This document shows, piece by piece, positions 54,461 to 64,000 of a DNA stretch of 64,000 bases (the stretch's first letter is position 1; every line of letters begins with the position of its first letter). Location of the stretch: contig OZ035961.1 in the NCBI GenBank assembly GCA_964034945.1, forward strand, positions 87,252,124-87,316,123. Direction: 5' to 3'. A program made the translations under genes and the position numbers. The notes beneath the pieces are model-generated. The model made no database searches. It was not told where the DNA came from and saw only the letters and a list, made by a program, of their open reading frames with translations. Source of the DNA: Chrysopilus asiliformis (Eukaryota > Arthropoda > Insecta > Diptera > Rhagionidae).

Positions 54461-57400
54461 CGCTTTTAAAGGTTTAAATAAATAATACAGTGTTTCATTC
54501 TAACAGTAATTTAATTTTTATAATATTTTACCTTTGCTGGATAATGCAAATGTTCGCAATATTCCTGTTTTTTTTAAATCTATGTTAAATTTTTTTTCTT
54601 GAGCGTATTTTTGACTGGGGTTTAATAAAGAATTCTTAAAGATTTGCGAATAATTTAGATTTAAACCATAAAAACCGTTTGTATTTTTTTAATCCAGCGG
54701 AGTAACGAGCGTGCAGTGACGAACGGGAGGCAGCCGAGATGTTGGATTCGGAAGATCCCTCTAAAAAAGTTGTTTATATTTTCGAACTTTCGAAAAAGGT
54801 TCTTTAATTTGCGGTAGCAGAAAGAATAAAAAAATGTAGCCTTACGATAGTAGCAATTAGAAATAGGTATAGTGAGAGGAGAAATGGTCCAATTCAATTC
54901 AGATTTATGGAAGAGTTGTGTAAAATTGTTTTGTAAACACTTTTTGCATTTATAGTTTTCCAATCTGACGTACCGTTTTCAAGATAACCTCAAAAAACAT
55001 TTTCAGTTGTATCCCCCTATGGAAGGGATAGACTAAGTTTGCTCATTAACTTTCATTTTTTTGAGAAACGTTGCTATGTCAAACTTCAATGTCCTACTTC
55101 AAACTTTGCGCTTGGAATTGTGTTATTTTAAAGTCAGGGTGTCATGTAACAAATTTCGGTACAGCAATTTTTTTGGAAGCTGACAAAACACCCTCTGCAC
55201 GCGGTAAAAAAACCCCTTCAATCCAAAAATTATATTGACGAAATCTTAATGCAATTTTGGATTATAATTTAATACATGCGAATTATTGAAAATATTTTAG
55301 TATTTTTTGTCTCCATATTTTAATTATTTTTTATTATATATCGGACTCAAATATTTTTATTATTAATGTTTGCAATTCAGTAAAAATTTTCGATGTTAAT
55401 ACTAAATTAAACCAAGAACAAAAAATTAAAAAAATCTTATCTTGCATTTAATCCAAAATTTTTTATCGGTTAGTGTTTTTTCGAAATCTACCTAAAAAAT
55501 GTTTAGATTTTCAGGGGCCCTCAAAAAAATTCTCCGCGATGGTTGAACATAATTCCTAGTTACCCTACTGGACGAAGTACCCATTCTTTAAAAAAAAGCT
55601 CTAACGCGATTACGGCGTGACATCGAGAGTCAACGCAAATGTCTTGCAACGTGGCGTCAATCTTAGATGTTAAAAATTGCACTGAAATTTAGTCGGTATA
55701 GGTTTTTGCATCGATTAACTCGATCAACAAAAAAATATCTTGTCCGTAATCTAAAAAATATATTCCAAAAATGTTTTGGATCTAACTGGAAAATCATATT
55801 TTAGTTTTTATTGTTAGCTTTCTAGAAATTACGCTTGGATTTTTAATGAAGAAATTATGTTAAAAATCGCTCTTTTGTTACTAGCAAATATTTATTACAA
55901 ATAACTTTACTGAATCGCAAAACCTATACTAAAAATCGCCTTTTGACAATAATACAGGTCGACATTTGAGCGTTGTTTTTATAATTACTGTATTCTAAAT
56001 TGAGTGACATTTATAGATTTTGGCTATTACAACTGGTTTTCCCACAAAATGAAAAATCATTTTTATAAATGAAAAACAAACATTGAACGCTAGTAAAAAA
56101 AATATTCTTTTTTTTCAGATTTCCGAATACTTTGGAGACATGTAACAAAACTTCTAAATAGATTTGCAAATAGCCAGTTTTTTTCTTGTAAGTAGTTGAA
56201 ATCTTAAAAGACATAAATTCTTTCTGATACCAAAAACGGCCAATTATGCAGATAGTTACAAGACAAAATCTCGCTCTAAACTGTGGCAAATATTTTAAGA
56301 AAATCTTCACAGTATTCAGGAATCTGATTTTTTTTACTTGTATTAAATGCCTTTTTCTTTACAGACCATGAAAAAAATTTGTAGGAGAATCAAATGTAAT
56401 AGACAAAATATGTACCTAAATGATGTAAGAGGAGTTATTAGATTCAATCCAGTGAAAATCATGTCGCCCGGTATGATTTACCACATTGATTCAGCAATAT
56501 TTTAAAGTCGTCTAAATTTTCTCTTTTCATTTCATTTAAACTTTGTTTCTAAGTTTGGGCATATAATTGTTGCTTGTCGGCAATTGTCAAGTCGGAAATT
56601 AAATGCTTTTTTCGAAGTCAAATTTTATATTTAATAATTAAGTTAACGGCGCGAAACGGATTTCAAAAACAATGTTTCGCATAAACTAACGGCATTCTTA
56701 TTTTTAAAACAAAAATTACAAGAATTATGCATCTAATTTCTTAATTCTTTTAAAATAAAAAAAAATATCGGTACACCTCATGGACCAATTTTGGAATTTC
56801 CACCAAAAAAAAACTCTGTCATCGTACTCTCAGCGGTTTTTTTCTTTTGGATTGAAAAAGCTATAAAATGGCTGATTTTTTAAACTAAGATGAATTTTCG
56901 GGTAAATATTTAAATTCTTATTACTTAAAAAGAACTGGTAATTTTTTTCTACTTATTTATTTGAAAGAAAAATAATCAAACCTAGAATGTCTAATTGTGC
57001 AACTAAATTTAAAGAAAATCGTATTTTAAAAATCACAAAATAATATTATCCTTACAATAATAGTGCGGAAATTATAAATAGTCAAAATTTCAAAACTTTT
57101 GGTAAATAATAAAAATCTGTAGACATAAGATTTATAAATAAAATGATGAAAGATATTTTCTGTGATGTAATTTAGATATTATCGTTTATCGGATAATGTT
57201 AAGAGCGTAATTCTAGTTTTTACGTCTTTTTTTTAGGATCAGGTAAAAATGTACCATTTCAAAAGTAAAACAAACAATAAACACAAAATCTTAACATAGA
57301 AAACTTACTTAAAAACTAACAAAATTCTAACAAACATTAAATTCTCTCTCATGTTCTATAACTTTATTTTAAACAATTTTGTTGCGTCGTTATTTTTTCC

Positions 57401-57573
57401 ATTTTTTTTATAATTTAGCATTTTTTAAGGCAAAAGTAGATTCTTACAGAAGTGTCTATTTCTGCGTGTTTAGAATTTTTATATCTATCAATTGAAAATA
57501 ACTGTTACGACTACACAAATCTACTTATTGAAATTGTTAGAATGTCAAAATTACCCAACGATTTTCCGTTTAG
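54461..57573. other. Intergenic, no gene seen
   Basis: Very AT-rich. Minus frames at 54661-54963 and 56011-56310 have no recognisable domain and biased composition. Confidence 0.5.
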
Positions 57574-59780
57574 TTAGAAGAACAACGTCGTCTCCTCGGT
57601 CAAATATTGCTGTAGTTTAGCTGGTATTGGAAGATTCTCAATTTCATTGGGGCGATTGTAACGTCGTATGACACGTCGGCAAAGATCTTGTAACTGGGCG
57701 ATTTTCGAATATCTACTTATTGGATATTTTAATATCACGGGAAAAGGCGGCTGCATTTCACAGGGAGCTTTCACATAACAAATGAATTTCTCATCGGTGC
57801 TACGTTGCATTATATCCTCGATCATCTCAACTATCGATTCGTATTGTCTTGCCTCGAAATGCCAGTAATTATCCCGATGCTGAATGCGATAATGTAGTGT
57901 ACAATTACCAATTCGGAAACTTAACGTGAACTGGGGCCCATTCGATTCGGAATTACGGACTAGAAATGATCCGTTCGGCTTGCCCGTCAATTGCCGTTGA
58001 GCATCATGTCGAGATATTTCACCCCAATACCAGGCATTTCTGCAAGAAATTAGACTCAGTAAGGAATTTTATAGAGGAGGCTATTTGATGAACTTAAGCC
58101 TATATGAAAATTGGGTATATACAAACATGTTTCTTTGAATAATTTCGGGTTACAGGAATATATTACTTTATTGTGCCAGATGTCTCTAATAGAAAAGTTA
58201 ATTCGTAATTGACTTATATAGGGAAGTTCGAATTCTCCTCCCCGTCCGCATCTGTTGTAGCCAAATAACTAACAGAGATTTAATGTGTTATTCTGATGAT
58301 AATTGAAGATTGGGTTACTGGAACAAATTTTTCCAATTCCGCATTGTTGCAATTAAAATTAATTTCATTGTATTTAATTGTAGCCATGAGACATCTGGTA
58401 TTTGACTAGAATTAGTTTCGATTCAAGTACCAGATGTTTCAGATAAAAAATAAAACAGAATATTTTAATATGACCTGTGGTCCGAAATTATTCAAAGAGA
58501 GATATTAAAAATCCTTGAGGTCGATTAAAATAAAATAAATAAAATAGTATCGTTTGATTTGCTCCCAAAAATTTGATTTGCTCCCCGAGCAAAAATTTGA
58601 TTTGCGCCCTTCGGACACTAAAAAAAAATATTAGTCACCATTTCACGAAAAAGGGAATACTATTTATATTCATCTTGTGGCTTCTTGATCAATCAATCTT
58701 CATGATCAAGCAATCGAGATGCACGTATTGTTTTGTTATTTTTGATGGTTAGTTCGCATACAGTTTGCGTTTTGTGGTGAAAAAACTTGATATTACTTTA
58801 TGAGTTTTTGAAATCTTTTCTCTCTGGAATTTTCTTTTTTTTTCCTATAAAAAGCTCCACTTAAAACCCAATTTGAAATCAGCTTTTGGCGCTATTTTCC
58901 AAAATATATTTTTTTCAGTGCCTCATACTATTCAAATTTAATTTCATTGTATTGATCAATTGTGGCTATGAGAAATCTGGTAGTTCAATAGAAATAGCTT
59001 TGATAAAAACAAAAATTTTTCAACATGACCGAAAATTATCAGACTAAAAATATTAAATCCTAGAGGTCAAAAAATTCAAATAAAATAACAATTGTAATCT
59101 TTAAAGTTCGGAAATGGGAGATTCCGAAAAGGCGTACAAGGGTTAACAAAAATTTAAGTAAATTGCACAAAAAATGTACCTAAAAGAAATGAAAAACTTC
59201 TCAATACACCAAAATTCGAACAGTCCATATTCGAAATATTGGAAAAAGAGCAAGGACACTCTGTTTATTAAGTCGCTCGATTTTAGTTTTACCTTAGCAT
59301 TTCGGTGCACGCTTGGTACATAATTTGATTTGGTCCAGAGTCTCCTTGTAGCCATTTCTTCGACAAATACATTCTCTGGTCATCTTTGGAGAGATTTACA
59401 GCCTCATCCCCTGATCCTGCTGCTGCTGCGGATGAATCTTCGCTGGGGTCCTGTTCCGGTTCGGTCCGTTGCTGGGGCAAATTCTCATTAGTGGGACTGG
59501 GAAATTTCCGCTGGCGGGAGAATTTCTTTTCCATTTTCCGCTTGATTCTTTGGAAAACGTTTCGATCATCGGACGTGGACGTTTTTGTGGGAGTCGCAGT
59601 AGTCGAGGCTCCTCTATCACAATTTTGCAAATCAGATTCGCTGCTGACACGGCCCGTACTTCTATTGCTTAGATTCAGATTGTTTTCATTGTTGGTCCTT
59701 CTTCTGGACAGCGAAAGAAACCAATTCCGCGTAGTTTTGGTCGGTGACTCAACGCTTTTCTCGTCCTCTGGCAAATCCAT
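57574..59780 (-). CDS. Suppressor of cytokine signalling, SOCS6/7 type
   Basis: SH2/SOCS-box adaptor that recruits phosphotyrosine targets to an Elongin B/C-Cullin ubiquitin ligase. Two exons, 59780-59293 and 58039-57574, join in phase (Arg codon across the junction) to 318 codons. The N-terminus is Ser/Lys-rich and disordered. The SH2 domain starts at NAWYWGEISRHDAQRQL, just at the junction, with the phosphotyrosine Arg in GSFLVRNSES. It continues LSFRIGNCTLHYRIQHRDNY. The SOCS box is ISRYSKIAQLQDLCRRVIRRYN...LPIPAKLQQYL, retaining the BC-box Leu-Cys and the LPIP element. The WYWG start and box sequence are closest to SOCS6/7 (fly Socs44A/16D class). The intron 58040-59292 holds no other gene. 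The antisense ORF 59386-59796 is a shadow. Confidence 0.92.
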
Positions 59781-60811
59781 TTTTTTTCACATTTAACTCA
59801 CTCGCTTTTTTAAGTTTGTTGTCATTTACTCATCGTGCACTTTGGTTGAAAAATTTGAAATAATTCGAACAAAACTAAAAAATCTCTGCGACTAAAAACT
59901 TCTCGGTAGAACTGTCAACTTGGAAAAAAACACAGCCAATCAGTGTTGTCGGTTTTAATTTTCGATAATAGCTGGATTCTTTTATGAGTTCAGAGAAGAG
60001 CCTATAATCTAGAAATAGAATTGGATTAGAACAGTCTGTTTTTCAATTTATTAAAACAAGTCTGACTTTCTAAATTTTTCTGCTAAATGCCTGAGGTATG
60101 AGTTTTTGTATTTACATTAACCGATTTCACTTATCTTAGCAATTATTTGTAACAACGAATCAGATTTTTAAAGTTTTTCGCGTTCTTTTTTTAGCTCGGC
60201 AGCCATTTTTACATGTCCCATTATCCATTCTCTAGATTATAGGCTCTCTAATAAAAATTAGCCGTTTTCCATTCGGCTTGTGTACTACTTGGCAAGTCTA
60301 ATTTAGAGAGCTTGTAATCCAGAGAGCGACAAATCGCCTAATAATGTCCTAAAATATTGATTAGGACAGCATCTTAACTTAGCTTAGAACAGTAGGGGTA
60401 TTCAGGGTGATTGCTATTAAAATACCTGTTATCGTTATAAAACAGCATTATTTGTTAAACCGTGGACGCACTTTTTCGATGCTGTAGTATAATTTTTCCT
60501 TTTAAAAAATTTGTTATTTAGTCAATAAGTAAAATACTAAATGTAACCACATAAGGGATTATGCCTTCATAAGGTTCAATAAATAAAAAATTAAAAAAAA
60601 AATCGAAAACATACCCATATTTTCACTCACATTTTTCCACTGTTGCAAAAAATATTGCCGTGTATTTTGTTGTTGTTGCTACTTTAAGAGCTTCTGTCAA
60701 TCTAGTATTTCGTATATTTTTTTAATTGACTAAAAAAAAGCATAAGTTTTCAAAGAAATGAATTTTTTTTTCATGAATATTATTTAACATCAAATTTTGC
60801 ATGCGAGATTA
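59781..60811. other. Intergenic between SOCS and PEX6
   Basis: SOCS 5' leader/promoter followed by the PEX6 3' flank. The PEX6 stop is at 60812. No exon seen. Confidence 0.5.
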
Positions 60812-63800
60812 TCAACTGTAACTCATTTTAAGTTTACTGAAATATTCCAAGTCCTGCTTACTAACTGACGGAACAAATTTCTCGTACGCCTTTTCGAAAT
60901 CTCCCATTTCCACAATTATTTTATCCGAAGACAAACTGTCTTTTTCAATGTTTCCTAAAAATTTAACACAATCCTAATTAAACTAAAATCTTTTTATTTT
61001 ATTTACAGCATTTTTTCACCTTTTATATGTTCATCTATAGTTCTTCGAACAGCCGACAGCCAAGCATTTGAACAAATCGAATAAAGATCTGCTCCGGTCA
61101 TGTCAGTTTTCAGCATTTCAGCGATCTTTTCAGAGTTCAGTCCCTTTTTCAGCTTGAATTTTTTCATTTGTGCCTTCAAAACCGCAATCTTTTCCTCAGT
61201 TTCTGTACAAGGTCCAACGAAAAATAGTTTATCGAATCTTCCAGGTCGGAGTAACGCAGGATCAATCAGATCAGGTCGATTCGTAGCAGCCAGAATGAAA
61301 ATCTGCTTGGATGGATCATTCATGCCATCCATTTCAGCTAGCAGTTGACTAAAGGTTTAAAAAAGGGTTAAATGAAGATTTTTTTTCCATTATAATGAAA
61401 CAAACCTAACAACACGGTCCATGACACCACCTGAATCACCGGCGACTCCTCGATTTGGGGCCAATGAATCCAACTCGTCAAGAAACAGAACACAAGGAGC
61501 TGCCGATCGAGCTCTGGAAAAGACTTCCCTCACATTCTGCTCACTTTGACCAACGTACATATTTAAAAGCTCTGGTCCTTGAACGGATAGGAAGCTTAAA
61601 TTGCACTCAGTGGCAACGGCTTTGGCAACGAGAGTTTTTCCTGTTCCTGGTGGTCCATAGAGTAAAATCCCCGATCGTCGCAGTTTTTTCCCCATCAGAT
61701 GGACATGCTTCAATGGCAAACCGATACTGCTCTGAATTTCATCCTTGATTTTGGCCAAACCGCCAATATCCGACCACAGAACTTTCGGCACTTTAGGAGC
61801 ACCCAAACTGTCAGCAAACGACACTTGCATCGTATTTAAGTTATTATCAAAATGTTCTATCCGCAGGCCAGTTTTAAATCGTTCCGATTTCATCTCTCTC
61901 ACCGAGTTGTTATAGAGAAGATTCAAATCGCCCAGCAAAAATCCCCGCGATCGATCGGCGACATGTTTTAGAACCTCTGTTGTTGCTGACCAATTGAAGT
62001 ACTTCTGCATGTAGAATTCTCTGTTGCCCAAATTGTACAGTGGCAGTTGCTCGATATTCGATTTGTTGAATATCTCTTCGTTGAAAGTTTCTCGAATATG
62101 CAGCCACTTTAATATGTCGAATCGTTCCTGTGTCGTTGGCGCTTCCATTTCGATAACCTCCAAGAATAGTCTCTGAATCATTGGCTTGATTTGTTTGTCA
62201 TTCGTCAGGGCGATTATAATAACCGGATGCGATCGATCTTTGCTGTACAAGTCTTGGATTTGTACCTGAAATGACGAAAGTAGTCGCAAATCTTCATTCC
62301 CTTCGTTGTCAATTCCGAATATCTAAAAGAGAAATTGACTTAGCCAAAACCTATTGATAAACTTATCCATTTACCTCAAAATTATGGAAGCAGATTAGTA
62401 GCGGTTCGCAGACGAGATTTTTTGAGAAGACTGCCTTTAATTTTAGTTCAGTGTGAGAGGAAACCTGAGAGACAATTTCAGCACAGTCCACCCCGTACAA
62501 ATGAAGACCAAGATCTTGAGCAACAGCGGTGGCCAATTTAGTTTTTCCACTTCCCCTGTCCCCTTTTAATAGGAATAGCGGAAATATGTGCTTGGATGAA
62601 AGACATGCTTTGTTGCGTGGCAAGAATGCGCTGATAGAAGTCTTTAATAAATTGTAGTAACGCTTCAGGCCAATTGGATAATTCTCTGCCAGTGCTATGT
62701 TATCGAGAATTTGCCTAGGAAGAAACTGATGAACACTGGGAGTTTGAATGAGGCTCGTGAATCCCTTGGCGACAACTGCCTGCACTTCAAATTCATTCCC
62801 CTTCGACTCTAGATGAACACACCGGAAGTGCAAAGATCGCAAGTAAGCGAAAACGTTGTAGAACTGTGAATATGTGGCTGTGCCCACCAACTTCTCGTTT
62901 ACTTCGATTCGATAAGTGTAGCTTCGATGCAGAAGACGTGGAGTGTTGAAGAAATTATTCAAAATCAAATCGGTTAAATCGTTTGGCATCTCGTAGGGAT
63001 TGTTTAGCAAATAGATGTGCGTTTTCGTGGCTATTTCCGGGATCTGTTGCGTTTCGCCGTGCTTCTCCAGCTTTACCCAGAATGAGTTAGCAGACTTGAA
63101 TCGGTCCATCAAATTTGAGTAGAAGTTCTCGTGAACGTAAAGACAATTTCTCTGACAGTTAAGCATCGGAATAATTTGCATCACCATAGTTTGTGGCTTT
63201 GGGTTTAGGATTTGTCTCGCTATGTCCGTGCAGTTCTGCAACGTGCTGTCTAACTGGTAATTCTTTCCACTCACGATCAAATTGACAAAATTCACCTGTC
63301 GTGATTCAGCGTATTTGTAAAAGGTGTCTTCGCAAGCGAACACGATATGTTCGGATTTTATGAATTCGTTTTTAATCAAAAGCTCATATAATTTATGTGG
63401 GATGGGGATTAGCTTGTATTTGTTTCGAAAGAACTTCATGTAGCGCTCCATTAGCGCGATAATGATGAAGGCTGGAAACACGTACCACGGACATTTCGGA
63501 TGAACAAATCGCAGGAAGGTCAGAAAAGCACGGACCAAGTTTTGAATACGTGGATCCAAAGTGACGCTGGATAGCTGCCTTTTTGTTTTCAGTTTCTTCT
63601 GTAGGATGATTCGCAATGTAAAAATATTATAGGAATAAAAAGAAAATGTCTAAAATGAAACTTGTGTCCTCTAATTTAGCAAAAAAAAAAAAACAAATTA
63701 GTGAAAAATATTTATTGTTAAAAACAAAAAGCTAAAAGATTCTGATATAATAAAAAATTTATTTAAAAATGTAAATTTAATATATATTATTAACAAATTA

Positions 63801-63883
63801 ATTTAAATTTAATTTAAAACTTTCTTTAATAAATTTCTAGCACAAGTTTTCCTAATTTAGCAAGCGAAAACCTCACTCACCAT
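60812..63883 (-). CDS. Pex6: Peroxin-6, AAA+ ATPase (PEX6)
   Basis: With PEX1, forms the hexameric motor that extracts ubiquitinated PEX5 from the peroxisomal membrane. Exons 63883-63881 (ATG only), 63598-62375, 62322-61406, 61348-61020 and 60954-60812 chain in phase to 872 codons (871 aa), close to insect PEX6 size. The long N-domain is followed by a D1 ATPase with Walker A GDRGSGKT and a degenerate Walker B ([10 protein letters not shown], no DE), as is normal for PEX6 D1. The D2 ATPase is intact: [28 protein letters not shown], sensor and SRH region [20 protein letters not shown] (LFFVGPC), all PEX6-typical. The C-terminus is [24 protein letters not shown] at 61003 would follow if the 61020 donor were not used, losing this tail. 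The start choice rests on an ATG abutting GTGAGT; the nearest upstream alternative would need an unseen exon. Confidence 0.93.
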
Positions 63884-64000
63884 AATTATTCCTTCAATTC
63901 ACCTTATTTGGATCACATGTGGCTAATTTAAGCGACGAGGAAATATTTGATTCTACTTTAAATGTAAAAATAAACTAATTTCAAGATGATTTCACGATTT
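63884..64000. promoter_or_regulatory. PEX6 5' leader and promoter side
   Basis: Sequence immediately upstream of the PEX6 ATG on the minus strand, AT-rich, reaching the window end. No TATA element is obvious. Confidence 0.3.

Noticed and set aside
59386..59796. 136-codon ORF antisense to SOCS
   Set aside because: Mirror of the Ser/Arg-rich SOCS N-terminus; no domain or splice support.
61455..61748. 97-codon plus-strand ORF
   Set aside because: Antisense to the PEX6 D2 ATPase.

Overview
The window is AT-rich animal nuclear DNA, almost certainly from an insect and probably a dipteran. That is a judgement from gene content and gene architecture: an invertebrate-type cyclin B, an AdamTS, a SOCS gene and PEX6, with many 60-80 bp introns and dense DNA-transposon debris. 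No species can be named from the sequence alone.

Layout. 346-2461 (+) is a complete eight-exon cyclin B gene. 2.5-7.4 kb is intergenic and holds a hAT-type non-autonomous element. 7.7-11.8 kb (-) holds a frameshifted P-element-like transposase and, upstream of it, a spliced four-exon gene with a SANT-like N-terminus and one membrane segment; the two may or may not be one locus. 12-19 kb is repeat territory: a 122-bp satellite, a near-perfect 250-bp palindrome, a GC-rich hairpin cluster, a second hAT MITE and tRNA-like SINE units. 19.4-20.5 kb (+) is a truncated, frameshifted Unr/CSDE1 copy. 21.5-22.5 kb is an internally deleted Tc1/mariner element. 23.4-25.5 kb holds a TIR element, Helitron-like ends and a MADF-like gene with a 42-bp coding minisatellite. 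25.6-27.2 kb (-) holds a ZP-N-like secreted protein exon and an orphan exon.

29,468-39,001 (-) is an AdamTS metalloprotease gene of 15 recognisable exons whose phases chain without a break. A likely signal-peptide exon lies at 48.9-49.0 kb. Its introns have absorbed a nearly intact Tc1 transposon, a large foldback element and a piggyBac-like TTAA element. 49-57.5 kb is intergenic AT-rich DNA with MITEs and a TCAT/ATGA-rich TIR element. 57,574-59,780 (-) is a two-exon SOCS gene (SOCS6/7 type). 60,812-63,883 (-) is a five-exon PEX6 gene whose first coding exon is just the ATG.

The host genes are unrelated in function: mitotic control, extracellular proteolysis, cytokine-signalling attenuation and peroxisome biogenesis. 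They look like ordinary neighbours. The unusual content is the repeat layer and the SANT/transmembrane plus P-transposase locus.
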